Numbered from the stretch's first letter, positions 34,048 through 42,384 are shown. The stretch: 55,375 nucleotides of DNA from an uncultured Lachnospiraceae bacterium (GCA_945868305.1 CAMBKU010000007.1:1-55375); one strand, 5' to 3'. Notes: generated by a model not told the origin, from the sequence alone. Translations and numbers: made by a program.

Positions 34048-35031
34048 TTATTTTGCAAGACCATCAATGGCTGCCTGTGTATGCTTTACATAAATATTCT
34101 GGATTGCCTCATCCTGTCCCAGACCTTCGATGATGCAATTTACTTCATAGCCTGCTGCTTCAAACTGAGACTTCCAGGAATCTTCCTCATCACCAGCCAT
34201 GTCGTTGTTTGCATGGTCACCAGCAACTACCATTAAAGGTTTTAAGACAACTTTTTTATATTTGCCGGATGCATTTAATGTATTTAACAAATCCTCTACC
34301 GACGGAGATGCTTCCACCGTTCCGATGAAATAATTTTCAAATCCGTCTGCTGTAAGTATCTCCTGAAGCTTTGCATAGTCGGAATTTGACTCTGCCTCTG
34401 TACCATGTCCCATAAAGCAAATAGCAGTCTCTCCATCATCATAGGAAGCAGTTTCTGCTGTAATTGCCTGTGCCACTGCCTCATAATCCTCATCACTGCT
34501 AAACAGCGGCTCCGCAAGTGTAACCTCATCAAATTTATCCTTATAATCTTCCAGGGCATTGGCCAAATCCGTATACTCAAATCCATCCATTAAGTGAGTC
34601 GGCTGAACCACAAGTGTCTTTACACCGTCTGCCACCGCGCGGTCCAGCGCTTCTTCCACATTGTCAATTTCCAGACCATCACGCTCTTTTAATTTATCAA
34701 TGATAATCTGACTGGTGAATGCTCTGCGCACCTCGTATTCTGGAAATGCGTTTGTAATTGCATTCTCAATCCCGCCGATTGTCAGATCTCTGCTTTCGTT
34801 ATAGCTTGTTCCAAAACTCACCACCAAAATAACTTTATCACTCATATTCTCCGCAGTCTGTTCCGTTGCCGTTTCTGTTTCCTCCTGTACCGCTTCTTCT
34901 TGTGTGTTCTCCTCATTTTCCTGCACTGAAGCAACACTGCCGGTACTTGCTTCTTCTTTGCCGCCACAGCCAGCAAGCAAAAATGCTCCTGTAAGGACTA
35001 CCGTTAATAACATTGCCATTTTCTTTTTCAT
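34048..35031 (-). CDS. cbiK: Surface-anchored sirohydrochlorin cobaltochelatase CbiK (lipoprotein)
   Basis: CbiK inserts Co2+ into sirohydrochlorin, the first committed step of the anaerobic pathway. Residues 64-327 match CbiK, with FGTSYNESRDLTIGG at the start, PTHLMDGFEY, and the two metal-binding His in CFMGHGTEAES (His209) and VVAGDHANND (His273). Ahead of it lie a lipobox (LLAGC, Cys22) and an acidic Glu/Thr linker, so the enzyme should be tethered outside the membrane, where sirohydrochlorin is not made. An exported CbiK is known from Desulfovibrio (CbiKP). It is the first gene after the cobalamin riboswitch. ATG 35031 has AAGGAGG upstream. No cytoplasmic CbiK or CbiX is seen in this window. 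Confidence 0.9.
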   Translation of the reverse strand: MKKKMAMLLTVVLTGAFLLAGCGGKEEASTGSVASVQENEENTQEEAVQEETETATEQTAENMSDKVILVVSFGTSYNESRDLTIGGIENAITNAFPEYEVRRAFTSQIIIDKLKERDGLEIDNVEEALDRAVADGVKTLVVQPTHLMDGFEYTDLANALEDYKDKFDEVTLAEPLFSSDEDYEAVAQAITAETASYDDGETAICFMGHGTEAESNSDYAKLQEILTADGFENYFIGTVEASPSVEDLLNTLNASGKYKKVVLKPLMVVAGDHANNDMAGDEEDSWKSQFEAAGYEVNCIIEGLGQDEAIQNIYVKHTQAAIDGLAK

Positions 35032-35100
35032 TTTTTCATCCTCCTTGTTTTTATGAACAGCGTACGAAAAACCTTTCTTCTATCCCTTGAAAAAATGGCA

Positions 35101-35138
35101 ATAAAATAAAAAGTCCATTTACATAACGTAAATGGACT
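35101..35138 (-). terminator. Expression-platform terminator of the cobalamin riboswitch
   Basis: On the minus strand the arms AGTCCATTTAC and GTAAATGGACT (35138-35112) form an 11-bp stem with a 5-nt loop, followed by TTTTTATTTTATT. It lies between the aptamer and cbiK, so B12 binding is expected to act by premature termination. Confidence 0.85.
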
Positions 35139-35237
35139 GTAAGATGCAAATAACACGTCATCCTGCAAAAACTCTGCATCGGATGTGCCTTCTTTGTACA
35201 ACCAATTACTCGTGGTTCGGAACAAAAGTTCCCGTAC

Positions 35238-35421
35238 AACAGCAGGCAGGTCTCCTGACTCATAGATCAACGCTATCCGCTGCCTTCCCGGTCTCCCAGT
35301 GGCATTTTGCTTCTGCTTCCTAAATACAGTGACGAGTTCGCACAGGATTCTCACCTGTTTCCCTTTTCACCAGATCAAAATTCGTAATTACTGATATGAA
35401 TTTTACCTGACACCTGCTGTT
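35238..35421 (-). promoter_or_regulatory. Cobalamin (AdoCbl-type) riboswitch
   Basis: Minus-strand RNA element with outer stem AACAGCAGG (35421-35413) pairing with CCTGCTGTT (35246-35238). The conserved core reads AAAAGGGAAACAGGTGAGAA, GCCACTGG (B12 box region) and AGTCAGGAGACCTGCC near the 3' end. These match the cobalamin riboswitch class. It precedes cbiK and so the whole 19-kb B12 operon. High B12 should lower expression. Confidence 0.95.
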
Positions 35422-35440
35422 TCCTATTCAATTGCTTTGT

Positions 35441-35469
35441 AATATAGCATAGAATGTTGAAAAATGCAA
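35441..35469 (-). promoter_or_regulatory. Promoter of the B12 operon
   Basis: Minus strand TTGCAT (35469-35464), 17 bp, TATATT (35446-35441), placing the transcript start about 10 nt before the riboswitch outer stem. The divergent SOS-like promoter begins 73 bp to the right. Confidence 0.7.
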
Positions 35470-35518
35470 CATGAAAATCTTTAGAATAACCATCAAATAA
35501 AGGCTTATTTTAATTATT

Positions 35519-35532
35519 CGAACATATTTTCG
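35519..35532. promoter_or_regulatory. LexA-like box 1
   Basis: CGAACATATTTTCG matches the Gram-positive LexA (DinR) box CGAACxxxxGTTCG except for one base in the right arm. It lies 10 bp upstream of the -35 element of the radical-SAM gene promoter. Confidence 0.65.
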
Positions 35533-35541
35533 ATTTTTCTA

Positions 35542-35570
35542 TTGCTTTTGTTTCTTCTATATGTTATGAT
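35542..35570 (+). promoter_or_regulatory. Promoter of the radical-SAM/DUF4130 pair
   Basis: TTGCTT (35542-35547), 17 bp, TATGAT (35565-35570). The expected start of transcription (about 35577) falls inside LexA-like box 2. The leader to the ATG at 35670 is about 93 nt. Confidence 0.7.
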
Positions 35571-35576
35571 ATTTTT

Positions 35577-35590
35577 AGAACATTTGTTCT
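35577..35590. promoter_or_regulatory. LexA-like box 2
   Basis: AGAACATTTGTTCT contains the perfect core GAACxxxxGTTC of Gram-positive and clostridial LexA sites and is fully palindromic in both arms. It overlaps the predicted transcription start, the best position for repression. Confidence 0.75.
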
Positions 35591-35669
35591 CATCTTTGAT
35601 AAATGTAAACTTTCCTGCACACAGCAGATTGCCACTGTACAGGAATCACCAGGGCTACAGGAGAATGTT

Positions 35670-37034
35670 ATGCAGATTCAGGAAAATATGAGCATTATGG
35701 AAAAATTACAGATTTTATCCGACGCCGCAAAATATGATGTTGCCTGCACCTCCAGCGGTGTAGACCGCAAGGGAGACGGCAAGGGAATGGGCAACTGCAT
35801 TGCTCCGGGTATCTGTCACACCTTCTCCGGAGACGGACGCTGTGTCTCCCTGCTCAAAATTCTTTTTACTAATGAATGCATTTTTAATTGTTCTTATTGT
35901 CAGAACAACTGCAACAATGATATACCCAGGGCATCCTTTACCCCAGATGAAGTCTGCTCCCTCACTATGGAGTTTTACCGCAGAAATTATATTGAGGGAC
36001 TTTTTCTAAGCTCCGGTATTCTGGTAAGCCCGAACTACACAATGGATCTGATTTATCAGACTTTATATAAATTGCGAGTGGAGTGCCATTTCAACGGATA
36101 CATTCATGTAAAGGCAATTCCTGGAGCAGACCCGGCTCTCATTGAACGCGCCGGCTTTCTCGCCGACCGCATGAGTATCAATTTGGAACTCCCCACCGCA
36201 AACTCCCTAAAGGAACTCGCTCCCTGCAAATCCAGGCGTACCATCTTAACTCCCATGCGCCAGATTCAAAATGGTATTCACGATAATACCCTGCTTCTTG
36301 GAGACACCAGTTATAAAGGAAGCCAGCCTTTAAGCACCAAAACCCGCTCTTCCCAAAAATTTGTTCCTGCAGGGCAGAGCACGCAGATGATTATCGGAGC
36401 CACCCCTGAAAATGACTACCAGATTATGAGTGTTGCGGAGGGACTTTATCAAAAATTTGAACTAAAGCGTGTTTTCTATTCCGCCTTTGTCAATGTCAAT
36501 GAAGACGCAAGCCTTCCGGTTCTCCCCGGCGGCCCTCCGCTTCTTCGGGAACATCGCCTTTATCAGGCAGACTGGCTGTTACGCTTTTACAACTTTTCGG
36601 TAAATGAACTGCTCTCAGAGGATAACCCGAATTTTAATATCTACCTTGACCCCAAGTGCGACTGGGCGCTACGCCATTTAGAGTATTTTCCGGTAGAAAT
36701 CAACCGTGCAGACTATAACACCCTGCTTCGTGTACCGGGCATTGGCGCCAAATCCGCAAGACGTATTATTCAGGCAAGGCGAACCACTCGGCTGGATTTT
36801 GCAGACTTAAAAAAAATAGGCGTCGTCCTGAAACGCGCTCTATACTTTATTACATGCTCCGGTAAAATGATGTACCGCACCAAACTGGACGAAAACTATA
36901 TTTGTGAAAACCTCCTTCGGGACAAAACACAGATTCCAAAAGAGATTCGGGAAAGTGGCTATAAGCAGATATCTCTTTTCGATGTCGGCATGACCGAACC
37001 GCCACAACCTGTCTCTCTTGCCATGATAACATAA
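35670..37034 (+). CDS. Radical-SAM protein of the putative DNA modification/repair family (UDG-linked)
   Basis: A 454-residue radical-SAM enzyme. The cluster motif is CIFNCSYC (Cys70, Cys74, Cys77), preceded by the family-specific GMGNCIAPGICHTFSGDGRC. The C-terminus holds a helix-hairpin-helix DNA-binding segment, RVPGIGAKSARRIIQARR (about 352-369). This is the family annotated in other genomes as putative DNA modification/repair radical SAM protein, whose genes occur next to a DUF4130 protein sometimes fused to a uracil-DNA glycosylase. The reaction is unknown. ATG 35670 has AGGAG upstream. It is the first gene of a two-gene unit and is preceded by two LexA-like boxes, which independently support a DNA-damage role. 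Confidence 0.9.
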   Translation: MQIQENMSIMEKLQILSDAAKYDVACTSSGVDRKGDGKGMGNCIAPGICHTFSGDGRCVSLLKILFTNECIFNCSYCQNNCNNDIPRASFTPDEVCSLTMEFYRRNYIEGLFLSSGILVSPNYTMDLIYQTLYKLRVECHFNGYIHVKAIPGADPALIERAGFLADRMSINLELPTANSLKELAPCKSRRTILTPMRQIQNGIHDNTLLLGDTSYKGSQPLSTKTRSSQKFVPAGQSTQMIIGATPENDYQIMSVAEGLYQKFELKRVFYSAFVNVNEDASLPVLPGGPPLLREHRLYQADWLLRFYNFSVNELLSEDNPNFNIYLDPKCDWALRHLEYFPVEINRADYNTLLRVPGIGAKSARRIIQARRTTRLDFADLKKIGVVLKRALYFITCSGKMMYRTKLDENYICENLLRDKTQIPKEIRESGYKQISLFDVGMTEPPQPVSLAMIT

Positions 37035-37052
37035 AATTAATGAGGAATTACT

Positions 37053-37868
37053 ATGTATGTATTTATATGCGAAGACACAATAGATGGCATTTTTACCGCT
37101 GTTTATAATGCCTGGGACAGCCATCTCGGACATAAAAACATTTACATCCTTGCAAAAGAACCGGAAAATTATGAACTATTCTGCGAATATATCCGGGTAG
37201 AAACCGATTTGGAAAAGAGCAAAAAGGTGGCAGATACCATAAAGCGCCGTCTGGGTGTTACAGTCTACACTACTCTGTGTGAAGCCATTATGGCCGAAGA
37301 ACCTTGCCCTAAAAAAACTTCCCGCATGAATGCGGCAGATACTTTCTCCATCACAAAGGCGGATGCCTTTTACCGCACCCTGCTGTACGCTTTTTCCATG
37401 GAAAATCCCACACGCATCATGGAATGTCTCGGCAATCCTTATGTTCTCTATCTGTTTGAGCTCTCACGAAACGTCCATACAGAAGCCCATCATCTTCTGG
37501 GATTTCTGCGGTTTCAGGAATTACAGAATGGAATTCTTTTTGCTGAAACACACCCGAAAAACTATGTCCTGCCTATCCTTGGTGACCATTTTTCAGACCG
37601 TCTCCCGGGAGAGAATTTCATGATTTATGATAAAAACCGGAAACTTGCCCTAATTCACCGGGCAGGCATAAAAAATTTCCTGATTACGGATGCCTCCTCC
37701 ATTAATCAGGAAATGATACACAACTATTCTGCTTCCGAACTGGAATACCAAAAGCTCTGGTGCGGATTTTTCGAAAGCATCACTATTGAAGCCCGAAAAA
37801 ATCCAAAACTCCAGAACCAAAATATCCCAAAAAGATTTCAAAAAGACGCCGTTGAATTTCAGAAATAA
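37053..37868 (+). CDS. DUF4130-family DNA metabolism protein, partner of the radical-SAM protein
   Basis: A 271-residue protein without signal peptide or membrane segment. It begins MYVFICEDTIDGIFTAVYNA and contains NVHTEAHHLLGFLRF and PILGDHFSDRLPGENFMIYD, segments typical of the DUF4130 family (annotated elsewhere as probable DNA metabolism protein). In some bacteria this domain is fused to a uracil-DNA glycosylase; here it stands alone. The gene starts 18 bp after the radical-SAM gene with GAGGA upstream, so it is cotranscribed and shares the LexA-box promoter. The biochemical role is unknown. It ends 2 bp from the convergent tatD gene, with no terminator visible. Confidence 0.88.
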   Translation: MYVFICEDTIDGIFTAVYNAWDSHLGHKNIYILAKEPENYELFCEYIRVETDLEKSKKVADTIKRRLGVTVYTTLCEAIMAEEPCPKKTSRMNAADTFSITKADAFYRTLLYAFSMENPTRIMECLGNPYVLYLFELSRNVHTEAHHLLGFLRFQELQNGILFAETHPKNYVLPILGDHFSDRLPGENFMIYDKNRKLALIHRAGIKNFLITDASSINQEMIHNYSASELEYQKLWCGFFESITIEARKNPKLQNQNIPKRFQKDAVEFQK

Positions 37869-37870
37869 TT

Positions 37871-38656
37871 TTACTTCTCTTTAAAAAACAACTTTCTGGC
37901 ATTTCCATTCGTTACTTCAAGGACTTTTTCTGTCGGAATATTTTTAATTTCTGCAATTTTATCTACAACATGTGGAATATACAAAGAACTATTCCGTTCT
38001 CCACGATGGGGTTCCGGTGCCATATAGGGGCAGTCTGTTTCCAGAAGAATCCGCTCTAACGGGATTTCTGCCACAACTTCTTTTAATTTTTTTGCATTTT
38101 TAAAGGTCAGCACTCCGCCAATTCCGATATCATAGCCCAGTTTCAAAAATTCCTGCGCCATCTCCACTGAATAGGAATAACAGTGGATCACACCCGAATT
38201 CTCCCGCACGGACATCTCTTTTAAAATCCGCATAGTGTCCTCCGCTGCATCTCTGGAATGAATGATAACTGGAAGTTCCTTTTCCTCTGCCAGCGCAAGC
38301 TGCTGTCTAAACCAGAATCTCTGCTTTTTTTGAACCTCCGGTTCCTTATCCCAATAGTAGTCCAGACCGATTTCGCCGATTGCCACCGTTTTTTCAAAAT
38401 CTGCTGCCCGCTCCACTTCGGAAAAGTTTTGTTCATCTAATTCCGGGACATCACTTGGATGTACGCCGACAGCTGCATAGATAAACGTATACTGCTTTGC
38501 CAGATTAATACTTTTTTTCGTGGTTTCCAGGCTGGAACCCACATTTATTACATATTCAATACCATGCTCCGGCAGGGAGGCAAGTAATGCTTCCCTGTCC
38601 GCATCAAATTTCGCATCCTCATAATGCGCATGTGTTTCAAAAATTTTATTATGCAA
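37871..38656 (-). CDS. tatD: TatD-family metal-dependent hydrolase / deoxyribonuclease
   Basis: A 261-residue amidohydrolase-fold enzyme of the TatD group (3'-5' exonuclease or DNase in characterised members). Metal ligands are visible in FETHAHYED, a Glu in VAIGEIGLDYYW, His in IIHSRDAAEDT and VIHCYSYS, and Asp in LLETDCPYMAP, all in the expected order. It overlaps the end of metG by 8 bp, a common pairing of metG and tatD in Firmicutes, so it is cotranscribed with metG. Substrate specificity is not readable. Confidence 0.92.
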   Translation of the reverse strand: MHNKIFETHAHYEDAKFDADREALLASLPEHGIEYVINVGSSLETTKKSINLAKQYTFIYAAVGVHPSDVPELDEQNFSEVERAADFEKTVAIGEIGLDYYWDKEPEVQKKQRFWFRQQLALAEEKELPVIIHSRDAAEDTMRILKEMSVRENSGVIHCYSYSVEMAQEFLKLGYDIGIGGVLTFKNAKKLKEVVAEIPLERILLETDCPYMAPEPHRGERNSSLYIPHVVDKIAEIKNIPTEKVLEVTNGNARKLFFKEK

Positions 38657-40604
38657 TTTCCGCTCCTGAAGGCATCTGTTTTTCCGGTGTCAAAAGTGCA
38701 AGATTGCCCTCCGCATCCTCTGCACAAAGAAGCATTCCCTCAGAAAGAACACCTGCAAGCTTCGCCGGTTTCAAGTTTACAAGTACCATGACCTTTTTAC
38801 CAACCATTTCCTCTGGCGTATAGTATTTACGAATGCCGGAAACAATCTGTTTTACCGAACTTCCAATTTTTACCTGGGAGCAGAGCAACTTTTTCGACTT
38901 CGCAACTGCTTCACAGGCAATGATTTCGCCTACCTGAAACTGCATTTTTTCAAAATCCTCAAAGGTAATCTCCGGCTTTGCTTCAATATCGATTCCTTCT
39001 TCTTCCTTCTTTGGTTCCTCAGTTTTTTTCGGATGAAGTTCTTCTACTTTTTTCATAACTTCTTCCAGATCCTGACGGGCAAAAAGGATTTCCGGCGCAT
39101 CTGTCACTTTTGTTCCACTGACATAATGTCCGAACGTACTTAATTCATCAAACGGAATCTCTTTCGCATTTAACTGTGCAAAGATCTTTTCAGCAGTATC
39201 TGGCATAAAGCTCTTAAGCAATGTAGCACCAATCGTAATTCCCTCTACCAAATTATACAAAACAGTCTCCAGACGCGGTTTTGTAGATTCATCCTTTGCC
39301 AGAATCCACGGTGTCGTTTCATCGATATATTTATTACAGCGTTTAAAGAGATTAAAAATTTCCGTAATGGCATCTGCAACTCTTAAATCTGCCATCTTCT
39401 TTTCCACTTTTCCGACGGTTTCTGTTGCAACCTTCTTTAAGTCGTCATCCACCGCTTCTGCTACTCCTGCATCTGTGACTACGCCGCCGAAATATTTATT
39501 GCTCATGGAAATGGTGCGGTTTACCAGATTTCCCAGGGTATTTGCCAAATCAGAGTTGATTCTTTCAACTAAAAGTTCCCAGGAAATTACACCATCATTC
39601 TCAAATGGCATCTCATGAAGCACGAAGTAACGCACCGCATCTACGCCAAAGAAATCCACCAGTTCATCTGCATAAAGCACATTTCCCTTTGACTTACTCA
39701 TCTTACCGTCACCCTGTAAGAGCCACGGATGTCCAAATACCTGCTTTGGCAGTGGCAAATCCAGTGCCATCAGGAAAATCGGCCAGTAAATCGTATGGAA
39801 ACGGATAATATCCTTTCCTATCAAATGCAAATCTGCAGGCCAGTTTTTATTGAACAAATCGGTAGAATTTCCATCTGCATCATATCCGATTTTTGTGATG
39901 TAGTTTGTCAATGCATCCAACCACACATAAACAACGTGCTTCGGATCGAAATCCACCGGAATCCCCCATTTAAAAGATGTACGGGACACGCATAAATCCT
40001 GTAAGCCCGGCAGCAGAAAATTATTCATCATCTCATTTTTTCTGGAAACCGGCTGGATAAACTCCGGATGTGTATTGATATGCTCAATCAGGCGGTCTGC
40101 ATATTTGCTCATTCTAAAGAAATATGCCTCCTCCTTTGCCGGTTTTACCTCACGTCCACAATCCGGGCACTTGCCGTCCACAAGCTGAGACTCCGTCCAG
40201 AAAGATTCACATGGCGTACAATATAAGCCCTCATAAGAGCCCTTATAAATGTCACCTTTGTCATAAAGCTTCTTAAAAATCTTCTGCACCTGTTTTTCAT
40301 GATCTTCATCTGTAGTACGAATAAAATTGTCATAAGATGCATTCATCAAATCCCAGATTTTCTTTACCTCTGATACTACATTGTCCACATATTCCTTCGG
40401 GGAAATTCCTGCTTCCTCTGCCTTTAACTCAATTTTCTGCCCATGCTCGTCTGTTCCGGTCTGAAAATAAACGTCATAGCCTTCCTGTCTTTTATATCTT
40501 GCAATTGCGTCCGCAAGCACAATTTCGTAAGTATTTCCGATATGTGGCTTACCGGATGCATATGCAATCGCTGTTGTCATATAAAATTTTCCCTTGTCTG
40601 CCAT
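38649..40604 (-). CDS. metG: Methionyl-tRNA synthetase
   Basis: A 651-residue class I synthetase charging tRNA-Met. The HIGH motif occurs as GKPHIGNTYE near residue 18, and the zinc knuckle as CTPCESFW and CPDCG. KMSKS is exact in GDGKMSKSKGN. The anticodon-binding helical domain is followed by a Lys/Glu-rich linker and a C-terminal tRNA-binding (EMAP/Trbp-like) domain from about residue 545 (FEDFEKMQFQVGEII). Expression is controlled by a T-box leader upstream. ATG 40604 has GGAAGGAG before it. Confidence 0.97.
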   Translation of the reverse strand: MADKGKFYMTTAIAYASGKPHIGNTYEIVLADAIARYKRQEGYDVYFQTGTDEHGQKIELKAEEAGISPKEYVDNVVSEVKKIWDLMNASYDNFIRTTDEDHEKQVQKIFKKLYDKGDIYKGSYEGLYCTPCESFWTESQLVDGKCPDCGREVKPAKEEAYFFRMSKYADRLIEHINTHPEFIQPVSRKNEMMNNFLLPGLQDLCVSRTSFKWGIPVDFDPKHVVYVWLDALTNYITKIGYDADGNSTDLFNKNWPADLHLIGKDIIRFHTIYWPIFLMALDLPLPKQVFGHPWLLQGDGKMSKSKGNVLYADELVDFFGVDAVRYFVLHEMPFENDGVISWELLVERINSDLANTLGNLVNRTISMSNKYFGGVVTDAGVAEAVDDDLKKVATETVGKVEKKMADLRVADAITEIFNLFKRCNKYIDETTPWILAKDESTKPRLETVLYNLVEGITIGATLLKSFMPDTAEKIFAQLNAKEIPFDELSTFGHYVSGTKVTDAPEILFARQDLEEVMKKVEELHPKKTEEPKKEEEGIDIEAKPEITFEDFEKMQFQVGEIIACEAVAKSKKLLCSQVKIGSSVKQIVSGIRKYYTPEEMVGKKVMVLVNLKPAKLAGVLSEGMLLCAEDAEGNLALLTPEKQMPSGAEIA

Positions 40605-40634
40605 TTCTTTCTCCTTCCAATCATCCTTTATATT

Positions 40635-40677
40635 AAAAAACCGCCCCCACCTCCGGTTTTCCCGGAAATGAAGACGG
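40635..40677 (-). terminator. T-box terminator before metG
   Basis: Minus strand arms 40677-40664 and 40654-40641 pair over 14 positions (several G-U) with a 9-nt loop, followed by six T residues. It would form when tRNA-Met is charged. Confidence 0.85.
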
Positions 40678-40920
40678 AATCTGTCCGCGTTACCACTTCA
40701 CTTTACCCTAACCTTGCGGTAAGAGCCTCACTAAGTACAACAAAAGTAATACTTTCCGCTATAACAGGCGGTCCTGTCAGGACTTATCCAAAAATCGGTT
40801 CATCCCTGCCACTCCAAAGCCATCTTCCATCTGTTTTCCTATATCCCTCTCAGCAACTTTAGGATTTCTCTGTAATATTCCCGCAGACGTACTCTCTTTT
40901 TCAATGTGTTTTTCTTTGCT
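40635..40920 (-). promoter_or_regulatory. T-box leader of metG
   Basis: The T-box core AAGTGGTAACGCGG is at 40698-40685 on the minus strand, just before the terminator. A long structured stem I region precedes it. A candidate Met specifier ATG lies at 40803-40801 (GGGATGAAC), but I assign it mainly from the downstream gene. Together with the promoter this fills the 366-bp gap between metG and the zinc-ribbon gene. Confidence 0.88.
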
Positions 40921-40926
40921 TTATTA

Positions 40927-40955
40927 AAACTACCACAGTATTTTTAAATTGTCAA
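40927..40955 (-). promoter_or_regulatory. Promoter of the metG T-box transcript
   Basis: Minus strand TTGACA (40955-40950), 17 bp, TAGTTT (40932-40927). The -35 lies 16 bp below the stop of the zinc-ribbon gene. Confidence 0.65.
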
Positions 40956-40970
40956 CTTTCGCGTTTTTTG

Positions 40971-41336
40971 CTATTCTTCAAAAAAATCATCCAATTTTGC
41001 TCCGCAGTTGGCACAAAAGCTTGAGCCCTCTGCCACCTCAACTCCGCACTGCGGACATTTCTTTGCGCCCTTTATATCCATAAGCTGCGCTTTCATATCC
41101 TCTATTGACTGAAGTGCCTCCTCGATGACAGCACACTCGTCATAATCCAGGATATCATCATTTTTATGCGCTTCATAATATTTCTTTCCAATCAATGCAT
41201 ACTGCTTTTCCACAAAATCCTCTTTGGAACGAATATCCATCTTTAATTTTGCTACGCTGGAAAGCTCTTTTGCTTTCTCCGTCACATCTTTTCCTGCAGT
41301 TACAAGCGTATCACTGATTTTTTCAAAAATATCCAT
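40971..41336 (-). CDS. Small zinc-ribbon protein
   Basis: A 121-residue cytoplasmic protein. The N-terminal 85 residues are helical and charged (MDIFEKISDTLVTAGKDVTE, then KLKMDIRSKEDFVEKQYALIG) and probably form a coiled coil. The C-terminus is a double-CxxC zinc ribbon, CPQCGVEVAEGSSFCANCG. Related proteins are widespread in Clostridia and have no assigned function. It has its own promoter (41383-41411) and a good AAAGGAG site before ATG 41336. No operon partner is evident; the next gene leftward is metG with a separate T-box promoter. Confidence 0.85.
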   Translation of the reverse strand: MDIFEKISDTLVTAGKDVTEKAKELSSVAKLKMDIRSKEDFVEKQYALIGKKYYEAHKNDDILDYDECAVIEEALQSIEDMKAQLMDIKGAKKCPQCGVEVAEGSSFCANCGAKLDDFFEE

Positions 41337-41382
41337 CCAGAATCTCTCCTTTAATCACGACATACATTCATTGTTACTCCAA

Positions 41383-41411
41383 ATTATAATATCTTTTTCT
41401 TCAATTTTCAA
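41383..41411 (-). promoter_or_regulatory. SigA-type promoter of the zinc-ribbon gene
   Basis: Minus strand TTGAAA (41411-41406), 17 bp, TATAAT (41388-41383), 47 bp before the ATG. Confidence 0.75.
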
Positions 41412-41436
41412 TCCATTTCACAGTCATTTTTAAAGG

Positions 41437-42384
41437 TTATCTCTGGCAGATATAGAGTGTATATGCCACATAAACAACCAGCATTACAATACCTTCGCCC
41501 TTTGTAATATTTTTCCTGCTTTGGGCAAAAAACCATACCTCCAGGCTCATCAGAATCAAAAGCACGACATCAATGATATTTTCGGTAAGGAATTCAATCG
41601 GACTGATTGCCGCAGCAACACCAAGTACAAGCAAAATATTAAAGATATTAGAACCGATTACATTTCCAAGCGCCATATCTACTTCATCTTTGCGTGCCGC
41701 GACGATAGAGGTTACAAGCTCCGGAAGAGAAGTTCCGAATGCAACCACCGTAAGACCGATCAACGTCTGGCTAAGGCCAAAACTTGCTGCTATCACAGAT
41801 GCCCCGTCTACAACTGCATCTCCTCCAAAAGCAATTGCCACAGCTCCTCCAATGATAAATATGACACATTTCCAAACCGGAAGCAGAATCACTTCCTCAT
41901 TAACCTCTGTCCCTTCTTTTCTTGCTTTCATGGCGGATTTTACCATGATAAAAAGAAATGCTGCAAATACGATCAACAGGATAACACCATCAAGCCTTCC
42001 CAAAGACATACCAAAATATCCAAGCACCAATAAAAGTGCTGCTACTACAATAGAAAATGGAAAATCCCTTTTCAATGTTTCCTTCTGTACCGCAAGTGGT
42101 GTAAATAATGCACAGACTCCACAGACCACCATCAAATTAAAAATATTGGAGCCCACAGCATTACTGATTGCAAGTGAGTTATTATTCGTGATAGACGCAG
42201 TAACACTGACTGCACATTCCGGCAGACTAGTTCCCATTGCAACAATCGTCATACCGATGATAATGGACGGCACCCTAAGCCTCTTTGCTACGCTGGCACT
42301 TCCTTCTACAAAAAAATCTGCACCCTTAATCAATAATATAAATCCAACAATAAGCGTTACTATTGCCACTATCAGTTCCTTCAT
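41437..42384 (-). CDS. Calcium/sodium antiporter (CaCA superfamily, YrbG type)
   Basis: A 315-residue membrane exchanger with about ten hydrophobic segments and the two inverted alpha-repeats of the CaCA family: GTSLPECAVSVTASI near residue 55 and FGTSLPELVTSIVAAR near residue 215. The conserved acidic residues within the repeats are present, as are the AVGSNIFN and VIGSNIFN segments that follow each. It exchanges Ca2+ (or another divalent ion) for Na+ or H+. It lies 52 bp downstream of mntP with no terminator visible, so it may be cotranscribed with it under the Mn2+ riboswitch. Confidence 0.93.
   Translation of the reverse strand: MKELIVAIVTLIVGFILLIKGADFFVEGSASVAKRLRVPSIIIGMTIVAMGTSLPECAVSVTASITNNNSLAISNAVGSNIFNLMVVCGVCALFTPLAVQKETLKRDFPFSIVVAALLLVLGYFGMSLGRLDGVILLIVFAAFLFIMVKSAMKARKEGTEVNEEVILLPVWKCVIFIIGGAVAIAFGGDAVVDGASVIAASFGLSQTLIGLTVVAFGTSLPELVTSIVAARKDEVDMALGNVIGSNIFNILLVLGVAAAISPIEFLTENIIDVVLLILMSLEVWFFAQSRKNITKGEGIVMLVVYVAYTLYICQR

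Noticed and set aside
35028-35354. Open frame of 108 codons over the riboswitch leader
   Set aside because: It lies across the cobalamin aptamer and terminator, which explain the sequence, and it has no ribosome site or protein-like composition.
35590-35670. Possible hairpin in the leader of the radical-SAM gene (CCTG...CAGG)
   Set aside because: The stem is interrupted by mismatches and has no T-run; too weak to call a regulatory structure.
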